This document shows, piece by piece, positions 11,001-23,300 of a stretch of DNA of 64,000 bases; the stretch's first letter is position 1; every line of letters begins with the position of its first letter. Source of the stretch: Prochilodus magdalenae (Eukaryota; Chordata; Actinopteri; Characiformes; Prochilodontidae); NCBI GenBank assembly GCA_024036415.1, contig JAMWET010001656.1:327501-391500 (forward strand). The letters run 5' to 3'. The position numbers and the translations under genes were made by a program. Under the pieces are notes generated by a model. That model worked only from the letters and a program-made list of their open reading frames with translations, did no database searches and was not told the DNA's origin.

Positions 11001-14000
11001 TAGGAACTGTTTTGGGACTTTTCTTAACACTTGGGAACACTAAAATGTTTTATCGCTAAACACTGACTTATGAGAGCATCACATTTCTACAGCAGAATCT
11101 GTTGGATCCCCCCACATTTATTTTTCTTATTTCTTACTGTGCTTAGTGTTCCTTTATTATCTAGTGTGGGTTTTCTAGATGTAGAATGCAATATGGTGTA
11201 CAAATAAATGACTAATAAATGTATAAACAAGGAAAATGACTATATGACAGATAATGCAGCTTTTGCATACAGCACCTCAATATTAAGATATGATGTGTTC
11301 AATTATTAATGCGTTACTGCAATAATAATTGTAATTGTTATCTTAAAATATAATATGCTTTGTTTACTGATAAAACATTATCCGATAAAACATGCCACTG
11401 ACTTCTTGCAGTCAAACCTCTGTCTTTAACATTTTGTAAGGATGGCAGTATTGACCATAAAACTTACATTTGTGCTTTATTCAGGTGAAGAGATTGAAAT
11501 CACTTTTAGTTACTGGGATGGTTCCGGACACCGGAAAACAGTCAAGGTAAGCAGCAATAACTTGATGACAAAAAAGAGTTTTTGTGCAAATATACCCATT
11601 TGTTTAGGAAGTCCAGACATTTCTATTTACGGCATTTGGGTTAAGTTAAACAGGATGCAGTGGTTTAGTACTGTAGCATTTTATATAGCAACTCTGATTA
11701 GATGCCACCGCTGTAGAAAATTTGTGTGGGTGCGTGTGCTGGATATGTCAGTATAACTATATATTCATATATTCATACCGATCAGCCATAACATTAAAAC
11801 CAACTCCTTATATCTATACTTTTTGTCCAGTTTATCAGTTCCACCTACCAAATAGGTGTACTTTGTAGTTCTACAATTACAGATTTGGATCATCTGTTTC
11901 TCCTCATACTTTGTTAATTCAGTATCACCCTGTTCTTCAGTGGTCAGGACCACCACAGTGCAGGTATTACTTGGTTGGTAATTCATTCTCAGCACTGCAG
12001 TGACACTGATGTGGTGGTCTTATTAGTATGTGTTGTGTTGGTGTGAGTGGATCAGACACGGCAGTGCCGCTGAAGTTTTTAAACACCTTAGTGTTACTGC
12101 TTGACTGAGAATAGTCCACCAATCAAAACTATCCAGCCGACAGCGTCCTATGGGCAGCATCCTGTGACCACTGATTAAGGAGGAGAGGATGACCAACATA
12201 ACATGTCCTGAAACAGATGAGCTATCTTCTGACTTTACATCTACAAGGTAGCCTTACAGTATAGGAGTATCTACTAGAGTGAGTGGGCACAGCAGCACTG
12301 CTGTGTCTGATCCACATGTACCAGTGTCACACCTTAATATCCCCCACATCGTCAGTGTCACTGCAGTGCTGAGAATGCTCTACCACTCACATAATACCTG
12401 CTCTGTCCCTTCTCTGACCATTGATGAACAGGGTGATATTGGATTAACATGTATGGAGAGAAACCGATGTACACTTTGTAGTTCTACAATTACAGACTGT
12501 ACTTCACAAATTGAGATTCTTACAGCACAAATGCACAAACTGTTATGTTTATTCCATTTTGGATCATATTAAGCCGGGTTCACAGGGTTAGTAGATGGTA
12601 GTAATGAAGTAATTATTTAGTCTGTGAAATATTCTGTTATCTATGCGAACACTATTGTAATCTAAGCCAATTTAGTTAATGTTTCTGTGTAATAAAGCCT
12701 CAGTTTAAAATGTTCTTATATGTGCTCTACAGATGAAGAAAGGCAACACTATTCAGCAGTTTCTTCAGAGAGCCCTGGAGGTTTTGAGGAAAGACTTCAG
12801 TGAGTTGAGGTAACCTAAACAGACAATGCAGACATTAGTCTGATACTTTGTTCTGGGTGCAACATTTTTTTGTTTTGTTTGTTGAGGATGAGTGTATATA
12901 ACCTGATCAGCTATAACATTAAAATAATCTCTGTGTCTCTACACTAAATGTCCATTTTTTTTTAAAACTGCACTTGGCAATTACAATTACAGCCTATAGT
13001 CCATCTGATTCTTGGCATACTTTGTTAGTCCCTCAATACCCAGTTCTACACCAGAAGTGCCCCTGTATGTTGTGCAGAGGTAATGATTTTGTACAATGAG
13101 CATTCCTTATAAAATGCAAGGCAGGTGGATTTATTTTATATCTGGTCTCTTCAAAATGATCACCTTTAAACATTTTAGATGCACCTTTCCACCTTAAAGT
13201 GGCAGTAAGGTAAAGAGAAAAGAGAAAAACAAAATAAATACTGATAGTTTCTGTTGAATTATTGCTTTCCTTCATAACTTGAACATACCCAGTATCCTTT
13301 ACATTGTTTGATAAGTTCACAATGAATTGCCCAGTAAAGACAGAAATAAAAAAGGAACACTGATATCTGTGAACTAGCACAGCATGAAGCATTTCTGAAC
13401 TAAACTAATAAGGGGCTTTGCACAGACCTGTTAAACTAACTAGAAAATACTAATAAAGCAAAATGACAAAACTACAGTGTAATTCCATGTTTCTCAGAAT
13501 ATAAAAGTCCTGTGATTTGTAATTTGTGAGCAGCGTATAGCAACATATTCTACACATACAATTTCCTAGTTGTAATACAGGCAAAACATATAAAGTATAG
13601 TTGTATGTAGTATTATCTAGGGCTGTACCCAACTCAGAATTTTGCCAGTGGAATCGGATTCGCCCGTCCTGGCCGACGATTCGACTATTCGTTCATGTTT
13701 TTTCTCCATGTAAGTTATCTAGTAATCAGTTTGCATTGTAAATCAATTTGCATACATTTTAGATCTGATGTCCTCCTCATTTAGAAAGTCAGCAGAGTCA
13801 CAGGCACATATTTTTGAACTAAAAGAGGCGTGGTATATGATGAACGATCTGAATTATTCTTTACACAGAATAAAGCATCGGGCAAGAAGCATGTATTTAT
13901 GCTAATCATTAGCTCTTATAGCTTTATAGTCTTTTTAATAACAGTTTGAACAGCTTCTTCAGTAGGAGGACCCTTCGTCTTTCGTCTCTCATAAATAATG

Positions 14001-15404
14001 AACTGCTAAATAAAACCAAATTATCGATACTTAATTTATTTTTAGACGAAAAGAGGAATGGTAGACCTGAAACTGTTTAATTATATTACCTGTGCTGAAA
14101 TAATTATTTCTCGTTTATCGACAGGCATATTAAGTGACTACTTACCTTTTAAATAAAAATAATCTTGGCTGTAAACGAATAAATGTCATGTGGATTTAAT
14201 TGTTTAGCGAGCATGCGTCATAGCCCAGCCATAGCTTAAATATATATTTATTATTCCTCTTTTAATAATGATTAAAATGTCTTTTTAAATTCTTAAAGTT
14301 CTTGTGCATTTTTGTAAGCTTTAGTCGGTTTTATGAAGAAAAAAAAAAGTTCACTGTTGCCAGTCGACTTAAAGGGTCTTCAACTGATGATTCGACTCGT
14401 CGACTTCTAGAGGGCAGCCCTAGTATTATCAGACTATTTTTTTGGTCATCTTAACTGGGACTGGGAGTAAAAATGCTACTTTTCAGCTGGATGCAAATGT
14501 TTACACAGGTTCCGGTTCAGATGGTTCTGCTAAGTGTTTGGTGGGTCCTTTGTACTGGATGTTCTTGTTACTGGTTTTCTAGGAAGTCTCTGTTCACCAA
14601 GCACGTTGGGTTCTTGTAAACTCTAAAATTGTGCATGTGTTTACTAGTGAAGCACAAGTTAAATCCAAGCATGGTTTGATGGAATTTCATTTCTGTTTTC
14701 CATTTTTATTTATTAATTAATTTTTTTAGTTGTCAGTGCTGTCATTTCAGAAAAAAAGCCCTCCATACATCAGTGCAGTGTTCCTGAGCAATTCTAGTTC
14801 TTGTGTCATCCATTTATAATCTGCCTAATTGTTTCAGCGTGGAAAATCTGATTCTTTATCAGTTTAAAAGGCCATCTGTGAATATTTTTCTGTATTGTCA
14901 TGAAATCAGGTCATTTGCCACATGTGGAGAAGTAGTACACAAATGCCATCTGGCATTGTTGTATGAAGTTATTGTTTCTGTCTTCTTTAAGGGAGCAAGA
15001 TGATGCAATTTTGCTGGAATCTCTCGTAAATCTGTGGAGATGGAGAACTGTAAACAATAATAATAAAACAAAGAAAGATCATATCTTTTGGAGACTAATG
15101 TTATTGCCCCTGTGATGCATTCACAGGTCTGCTGGAGTGGAGCAGCTTATGTACATTAAGGAGGATTTGATCATTCCGCATGTGAGTGGAGCCAGATAAG
15201 AGAGTACCAATATCTGGAACTAAAATCTGTGCATTTTATGTTAACTGGTTTTCTGTCATATTTTATTTTTTTTAGAACTGCTGTGAGTTGCTTGGTCCAA
15301 AAACACTGGAATTGTTTACTTTTTATCATAAACATGTGTTTTCTTTCAGCACCACAGCTTCTATGACTTTATTGTGACAAAAGCTAGAGGCAAGAGTGGT
15401 AAGT

Positions 15405-15445
<41 letters not shown>

Positions 15446-15955
15446 GCAAATTCAATATATAACTTGAGAGGCTGACTTGTAGGATGAGCATGTGTTTCCT
15501 ATTCTAGGACCGCTCTTCAGTTTTGACGTTCATGATGATATCCGGTTAGTGAATGATGCTACTGTTGAGAAGGATGAGGTATTTATGTTTATTATTATAT
15601 AATATTTATTTGGGTACCAAAAAATTATCACTAAGGTTTTGATTTCTGTTTTTTTTTCCCCCTCTTAGTCACATGCGGGTAAAGTGGTTCTGAGGAGCTG
15701 GTATGAAAAAAACAAACACATCTTCCCTGCAAGCCGCTGGGAGCCTTATGACCCTGAAAAGAAATGGGACAAATACACTGTCAGTATCATTAAACATTTT
15801 TTGCATCTTTAAATATTTATAAATATTTAATAAGATGTTTTATGTTTTCTAAAATGTTTCAAGTAATAACTAATACCTGGTATCTGCAATTGTGTTGGAT
15901 TGGGCTATGCTTACTAAATTAACTTTTTTTTTCCCCTCCTTTTTAGATCCGGTGA
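8079..15955 (+). CDS. fam50a: FAM50A / XAP5-family nuclear protein, linker segment disrupted
   Basis: Exons 8079-8189, 8486-8570, 8716-8815, 9022-9149, 9312-(stop 9373), 9650-9716, 11485-11546, 12733-12809, 15127-15181, 15350-15398, 15508-15578, 15669-15779 and 15947-15955. The start [20 protein letters not shown] and the end [18 protein letters not shown] are hallmark FAM50A sequence. Domain order is a charged N-terminal coiled coil, an acidic stretch ([15 protein letters not shown]), a basic linker ([10 protein letters not shown]) and the XAP5 domain from [20 protein letters not shown] onward. FAM50A is a nuclear protein linked to the spliceosome. All exons except 9312 splice in frame. After KLGKNP the expected conserved linker is absent and the frame reads LQTGSRY then TAG. 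No donor before that stop joins exon 9650 in frame. Either a short exon is missed, or this copy or assembly carries a deletion. Confidence 0.9.
9488..9493 (+). terminator. Possible intronic poly(A) signal in fam50a
   Basis: AATAAA lies 115 bases after the premature TAG of the fifth fam50a exon and is followed by a G/T-rich stretch (GGTGTAATCATGTGGTTCTG, about 9510-9529). This is the arrangement of a genuine cleavage site, so a short isoform ending here is possible. It would keep the coiled coil and acidic region and lose the XAP5 domain. Confidence 0.4.
11777..12525. mobile_element. Palindromic hAT-like foldback repeat, copy 1
   Basis: Starts ACCGATCAGCCATAACATTA. The two arms are roughly inverted copies: TCTCAGCACTGCAGTGACAC near 11986 pairs with GTCACTGCAGTGCTGAGAAT near 12357, and GTGAGTGGATCAGACAC pairs with GTGTCTGATCCAC. 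The centre has GAGAATAGTCCACCAA. No open frame is a gene. The same family recurs at 12.9, 27.2, 48.1 and 50.8 kb. It lies in a fam50a intron. The right terminus is damaged. Confidence 0.7.
12895..13035. mobile_element. Foldback repeat fragment, copy 2
   Basis: TGATCAGCTATAACATTAAA followed by a diverged left arm (ACAATTACAGCCTATAGTCC, ATACTTTGTTAGTCCC) matches the left part of the element at 11.8 kb. Only one arm is present. Confidence 0.6.
13618..14422. mobile_element. Non-autonomous hAT element with 8-bp target duplication
   Basis: An 805-base segment begins TAGGGCTG and ends CAGCCCTA, exact inverted ends. It is bounded on both sides by GTATTATC (13610-13617 and 14423-14430), an 8-base target duplication as made by hAT transposases. 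Subterminal regions carry GATTCGACTATTCG and GATTCGACTCGTCGAC motifs, as in many hAT ends. There is no transposase, so it would have been moved in trans. It sits in a fam50a intron. Confidence 0.85.
15402..15446 (+). repeat. (GTT)n microsatellite
   Basis: About 14 uninterrupted GTT units immediately downstream of the donor of fam50a exon 15350-15398, so length changes would occur within a few bases of a splice site. Confidence 0.95.
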
Positions 15956-16271
15956 GTTGATTGTCTGCGGCCATGAAGAGTATGGACTTTATAAATTTAT
16001 TCCCAATGTTTGTGTATAGTGGCATTTTATTTTTGATGGGTAGTGTACAAAACCATGTTACCCCCCTCCCCTCTTTTGTCTTTGTGAATTGATAATGAGG
16101 ATGTTCTGAAATTACTGTATTCAAACAACAATTCACTTTTTGCATTTCATAGTCTCTTCTATCATCTATAACATGTCTGATTTTTAAGAAGTAGCCAGTT
16201 GAATGTAATTATAACTCTTCATTATTATAGAGATCCAGTTTGTTCATAAATGTCTTTTGTCATTCATCATG

Positions 16272-16277
16272 AATAAA
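16272..16277 (+). terminator. fam50a poly(A) signal
   Basis: AATAAA about 320 bases after the fam50a stop codon, followed by T/G-rich sequence. It is the best candidate for the main 3' end. Confidence 0.6.
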
Positions 16278-16697
16278 AAAATCAATTTTCTGTGTACGTT
16301 TGCAGTTCTTATCTTTAAATGGTGAACGGTTTTGCAGCTGAATGTTTATTTTCTGAATGACTGCCTTTTATTTGTCTTAGATTTAAAGTTCAGTGTTATT
16401 CTTAATTCCTAATATAGATAGAGACAGTGCATGTTTAGCCCTTTGGAAGGAGCAAGTGAATTGCGTAGCTGCTTGTTTAACAAGAAATACCTGGACTGAC
16501 TAACAGCTACAGATAAACACCTCTTGCCTCAGGCCACCACTCCTTCAACCTCTTTCGTTTTTCCTCCATTTTTCTCTGTCACTCTCTCCCTTGGGTCTTG
16601 CCATCCCCCTCCTGTGCTCTTAGTCACTGCCTTCTGTTTTTATTCTGAAATACCGCCTCGATCTTACCAGATGACTAAGAGTGCATGAGTAGGAACG
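16278..16697 (+). promoter_or_regulatory. Spacer and probable promoter of the IL-17 receptor D-like gene
   Basis: The 420 bases between the fam50a poly(A) signal and the next start codon include a C/T-rich tract (about 16540-16625). No TATA box is clear. The 5' UTR may contain further upstream exons that cannot be seen. Confidence 0.35.
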
Positions 16698-19600
16698 ATG
16701 GATAGAGACATGCTGGTTTTAGCTTGTTTCCTGGTCAGTGTGTTCATGGGAGCCCAGGGGGCCAAGATGTTTTTTCGACCTCGCAACTGCACACTGCAGT
16801 GCGTTCGCCAGGTGAGCTACCTTTTCTAGGCTTTGCCAGAACAATAACATTTTAAACAGTGAAGGTGAGATTGATTGATTCTTCTATAGACTATGGAATT
16901 ACTGTTTTGTCTGTATCAGCAGAAGCCTTAATGTGAAAAATAGCATGTTAGTGTATGTATAATTCACTGGAGACAGCTCATTGCTTTCCGTTTGTCTGTA
17001 CTTACTGTAAATGCACTTACCAGACAAATATTAAGACGAAATGTTGCAGTGAGGAGCATGGATACCTCTCTTCAGAAGCAGTTCTCCCGTTTGTGGTAAT
17101 ATAGAATATGTTTACAGAGATACCTCAAGATAAAGAAATACAATATATATCTTCTCTCTTAATGAGCATTGTCAGTTGAAATAAAATTATGCTTGCTTTA
17201 TCTGCACCATTTACTCTATTAAAACAAGATGCCTTTTGGTCCCTATAGAATCCCACAGAACCGTGAACACTTTCATGTGAAGAACCTTTACAGGTTAAAG
17301 GAAACATCTCATGTAATTTTTTTTTTTTTGTCAATTTTAATGATCCTTCATAGAACCTCTACACTATGAGGAGGTTCTTTAAACCTAAAGTTTGTTGCAC
17401 TTGCATATCCCATCGGTTCACTGGTGATTTGTAACATTGTAAATAACAAAAAATATCTGTAAGCTTACAAATAAGCTCAAGCAACAAGCGCAAATCTACT
17501 TTCCCAATGCATAGCAGAAAGGTGATTGTGGAGGCAACGTTCCTTTTCTGTTCTGGTTTATGGTGATGTGCTGTATAGGAATGCCTTAGCAAGCACTTTA
17601 AATGCTCCGGACCCTGTTTATAACTCTGCCCCAAGGTTTGTTACTGGAGATCTATGAAGCACTTATTGTGTTTTATATAGGACCGTGGGATGTTCTGTAA
17701 AAAGGGAAACACATGGGTTATTTTTTTTATTTATAACGCTCTTGATGCCAGAGTATATTACCTCCTTTGCTCATTGTAAAGGATACACTTTTACAAAACA
17801 GCAAAAAATATTTTATTTCACTCAATATGTTGTTAAATTTTAAATATTGTTTTTATTTCTTTTCTTTGATTATGTTTATATTATTTTGTCTCTGTTTTCG
17901 AATCCTTTATTTTTTGGTATTTTATTATTTTATGTTTCCTTTAAAATGTTTGTCATTTTTGACATTTATTCTTCCTGTGACTACATTGTAAATGAGGAGC
18001 CACCCTCAATCTAAACTCAATTTTAAATACAGAAGATGGTTCTTCTGGTTATGGATATGCTTAGCAGTATCACAGCTGAACAATAGTAATTACTGCTGAT
18101 CTGTTTGAAAAGATCAATTTAATCCTACATGCAATCCATGTCTGCATGTATTTAGGTATGACTAATCTGTTTATGTTAATGTTAGGGAATTCCAGGGTGT
18201 GAGTACTGCAGGATCAGTAAAGAGGATGTCGCAGCTACACTCAACTACACCCTTGCTGGGCTTTTCGGAGGTAAGTTCACACTGGGGGCTCTCAGCTGTA
18301 TTGCCCAGGCACATTATTGATGAGCCTAATAGTAGTATGCAATTATCTTACTACTTAAACTACAGTAGCATTGTTATTCTGCAACTGTCTGAGCCAGAAC
18401 ATGAACAAAAATGTGTATAATATACAATGTTTTAAAACCTTTTTGAGAAATGCCACAGTCTTTTTCAAATCAATATTCAACTGCCATTTAGCACATTAAC
18501 CTCTCTCACAGTGCAGTTTTTTAAAAGTCTTATAAAATCTGTAATAATAGACAAATTATTATACAGTCATAATCAAAAGAATAGTTGCATCCAGAAGAAA
18601 GTGTCAGATTGCAATGCTATTTGGAAGGTAAATAAAGGTAACCAGGAACAATAAATTATGACAATTGTGATATTTATGGACCCACTCCAGTTTGCATATT
18701 GACCAAACAGATCTACAGAAAATGTCATCTGCACTGCCAAACATACAGCTCTAGAACATCTGGAGAGCAGCTATGTGCGATTGTTGTTGTTTATTAACTA
18801 CAGCTCAGCATTCAACACCATTATCCCAACCAAGCTGACTGATAAGCTCCACGCTCTTGGACTGAATTTTCTGACGGCCAGACCACAGTCTGTCAGGATT
18901 GGAAACCACACCTCCAGCATACAGATTGTAAACACAGGGACACCTCAGGGCTGTGTGTTGCCTCGCAAAGTGAGACCACTATCAACAAATTCGCTGATGA
19001 TACCAGTTATGGGACTGATCCCTGGGGGTGATGAGACAGCCTATAGGATTGAGGTGGCCACTCTGGTGGCATGATGTCAGGTCAACAATCTCTCCTTAAA
19101 TGTTGGCAAGACAAAGGAGATGATTGTAGACTATCGGAGATCAGCAGAGCACCACAAACCACTGCTTATTCATCAGAGGGCAGTAGAGAGAGTGAGCACC
19201 TTCAAATTTCCTGGAGTAAGCATCACTAAAGATACAACAACACAACTGGTCAAAATGGCACAACAATGGTTGCATTTCCTGCGAAGACTCAAGAAAACTG
19301 GCATGCCAGCCAGAATTCTGAGGAACGTCTACAGGTGCATAATTCTCACCATCATAGTCTGGTTTGGAAACTGCTCTGCCCAGGGCCGCAAGTGTCTGCA
19401 ACTGCAATACAGGAGCATGAAATCAAGGACCACCAGATTACGGAACAGTTTCTACCCCCAGGCCATCAGAGCTCTGAACACCTCGCTTCCTCTAACAACC
19501 ATCGTACCCCATGCTCCTCCACCACAAGCATCTGGCCAGTCCTGAGTAGTCCATCCTCAGTTCTCTCACCTATGAGATGGCCACCAGAACAGACTGCAGT

Positions 19601-20271
19601 CTGTTTAAATGCACAGACTGCACTTTTTGCACATACCCTGGTGCTTTAGTTTATCACTTCTCTATAAGGACCTGTATTATTCTGTTCATACTGCTTGATA
19701 CATATATACTTAATAAGGATCCTTGAATCTGTATTTGGCTGCTATTGCACAGTATTGTCATGTGTGCTAATACTGTATTGCATAGATATGTTGTGCTCCT
19801 ATAGACTGTGTTATATAACATATATTGTACATTTTCTTAATTTATTTATAATATAAATTAAATATAAATTTATATATAATAATAATTTATATCATCTCTG
19901 CACTGAGTGCGGTGTCTCCATACATAGATTTGTATGGAGACAAGACAAAAGCAGGACGCGTCACTAAAGACAACCAGCTGCCAATCTTAGTTACTCCATG
20001 ACAGTCTGGCATGAGACTGTTGCAGTGGTTGGAGATGTTAATATGGTGTCAAGGGCAATCATTGTAACAGTCCTAACCAGTGTTACTCCTGCCACTGATG
20101 CTGACACTAACAGGATGACTCTGGTTCCTGTTGGTTGATTCCTTCAGGGTGCAACTATTTGTGCAACTATTCTTTTGATAAGGAGTGTATATCGTTGTTA
20201 TCAGAACCTTATGAAGCATCTCCAAAATGATAACTTTTTTTTTTTTTTGTTTTTTTTTTTTGTTTTTTTTT

Positions 20272-20303
<32 letters not shown>

Positions 20304-23300
20304 TTTTTACAAGAGAGGGAAAAAACCATCCATAAATTTTAATGTAACATAATGTAAATGTAATGTATTTTCATTTCAGACATTCATGCTCTGTTCATCC
20401 TGAACTACAAAGGGCAAAATACAAGGGGCAGCTGTTTTTTTCCAAATCATTTAAAAAGATAATCACACAACAATGTGTAAATAAATTCCATACAGTCCAT
20501 ACATACAGCATTTAAAAACACTTACCAAGTGAGAATTGCTCATAGCAGTGATGACAGGAACCAGACATTCAAGTTCAAGTTCAAGTTCAAGTTCAAGTTC
20601 AAGTTCAAGTTCAAGTGGTTTTATTTGTCATTTCAACTATATACAGTGGTGTACAGTACACAGTGAAACGAAATAACGTTCCTCCAGGACCAAGGTGCTA
20701 CATCTAACAATAGACTACACAAAACAATACAACATAAAGTGCACGTGTGCAAGTGCGCAAGACAATATACTATAAATACACATGACCATTTACAAGACAA
20801 ACAAACAAAGCATCATGTCGGTCAGGACCTTGAAGAGATTATTAAATTAAATAGCTATAAATGTGTTGCCTGAGTTGTTTTGGGAAGTTTTTAGTTTACA
20901 ATGTTAATGTTAAAATGTATCCATAGTGGAGAAGTGCATGCAGGGCATTATAATGTAGTTCAGAGTTTATCATAAAACTACACCGGATGGGCTATAGCTT
21001 TGTTACACCTAAATGATTGAATTAAACTTTTGAGTTATATTTTATAGATAATCTTCAGATGATTTAATTATTAACATGCTATCTGATGAAACTCTACTTG
21101 ATTATCATCAGTTGTTGTGCTTTATTTTATTCATAGATTTTAATGAGTCGTGTGGTACACTTTGTCAGTCTGTAGAATGTAGTGGAAAGTTGTGTAAGAT
21201 GAAAATACATGGAGAAAAATAAAACATAGCTTACTTAACCACACCTTTGTATTCTGGCAGGGGATGTGAACTGAAAAGTGTAGTCAAAAGCATTTTCCTT
21301 TGGCACTGGATTATTTTCAGTGTATTTCTGTTTATCTGGAGTATGCAGTAACATCTGTGTACCCAAAGTAAGTGGGTTGTATTTAAACTGTTTCTTGTTT
21401 TGTTTAACAGATATAAAGGGAAATTGTATGTAAAAGGGAAATCTATATACATTCTTAATGCCAGTGAATTTTCAGGGCAGTGACAGCAAAGTTTATTACA
21501 TCAAAAAAAAAAAAAAAGATTAAAAAAAAATTAAACTTAAAATGTGCCTTTACCTTAAACTATTAAACTAAGCTAAGCTCTATGATAAAACTACAGGGAA
21601 AACAAAATGTGTGTGTATACAAAATGTCAGTATACAGCTGTTCTTTAAAAACGATATAATACTTTGAAATACTTTTTGAAATACTTTGTATTTGCACACC
21701 AACTACAACACTGACTCGTTTTGCTGGTCTAGGCTGCATGCCATGGCCATGTCTCTCTTTTTTAGGGCAGCAGACCCCTGAGATCTGCCAACACTACGTA
21801 CATGCTCCGCAGAATGTCACAATCGATTTTGGGGATGATAAAAGCTCTAGATCCGACACTGTTGTTGTGTCCTGGAGGCCAAGCCAGTACGGTAATAATA
21901 TAAATATTTTTTTTTAAGATTGTGGAGCTTTCTTTAAACTGCTAGGTTTAAGCTACAGTCAGCATAAACAGTGGCTTAAGCCTTCAGGTTACAAGGGACC
22001 CCACAAGTATGTTTTTTTTCTTTCATTTCATTTCACTTTTAACCCATCAACAACATTGAGAGAAGCAAAATTCCTGCTAGAAGTTTAGAATTTAGGATTG
22101 TATACGATATTTTAATATGGTATTTTATTTATTATCCCCTCATATAGCTGCCTACTTTTTCTTTATGTACACTTATAATCAAAAATATAGTTGAAGTGCT
22201 GGGTTGCAATGCTATTTGAAAGAAGATAAATGATGAAATGATGTTATTTATTGAGTTACACATATAAAAGTAGTATCTGTCAGTATGACATCCTACATTC
22301 TGCAGCCATCTATCATGCATAGCTGTGTGAAACCTGAAAGATTTGTATGTCTCATGATGTCAAACCTACCCACCAAGTTTAATTACTGTCAGTTGATTCC
22401 TTCTGGGTCCTTTTTTTCTGTGAAGAGTATAGTTGTCGTTTTATTGTTTAGTTGTGTTTATTAAATGTGTTTCCTGATAAAAAAATGGTTTATTTATTTT
22501 TCATTTTATTTGTTTACCATATACACGCCAACTTGTTTGGGGGCCCTTCAACTATGACGTTACCTAGAGGTTTGCAAATGTTCATAAAAAGCCTTTACAG
22601 CAAATTTACAGGAGAAGGAAAAATTTTTTCCCAGTTTTCAATGTAAGTTAATGTAAAGAGGTTATTTACCACATGACTTTCTTACATTGTAGAGGGCAAC
22701 TGTAAAGAGGTTTTAACATCATATCAAGAGTTATGACATTTTGTTCCATTATCAATGCTAAGCAACTCATTACCATTGTTCGCCTTTATATTGCATGACT
22801 ATCCTGTTTTTATTTGATAGTTGACAGTTCAATGATCTTTTTTTACAATCCATATAATATTAATTATTAATTAATTATCACAGTGTTTATAGCAGTGCTC
22901 AGCACCACAATGTCATTACTGAGTTGAGAATTTTAAGTCCTGATGTACTGTGTTTTAATTATTCAGCAGTCAAATGCAAATGCAATTGAATTATAATTTA
23001 ATGTAACTAACTGGATAAGTAAACATTCTCAGATTGCTTTATTAGACAAACAAAAATGAACAAAGTTAATTTTTTTCTAGGGCTACATATGTCTAAATAT
23101 GTCTATGTATGTCGTCTGGTCTTCTAAGTAAGAACATGTAATAAGGAGTCACCTGCTAGAAATATGTGTGGCTGAAACACCTGAACCCAGTAATCAGTAG
23201 TGCTGTCCACATATTTCCACATATAGTATATATAAATTTGTTGTCAATGTGCTGCAGGTGTTGCTTTCCTGCAAGGTTTCCAAGTTGCTCTGCAGGCTTT

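Noticed and set aside
13033..13392. 119-codon minus-strand frame in a fam50a intron
   Set aside because: No recognisable domain; it overlaps a foldback repeat fragment at one end.
19266..19649. 127-codon frame overlapping the 18.7-kb LINE
   Set aside because: It is an alternative frame of the LINE C-terminal region, whose other frame gives the known motifs.
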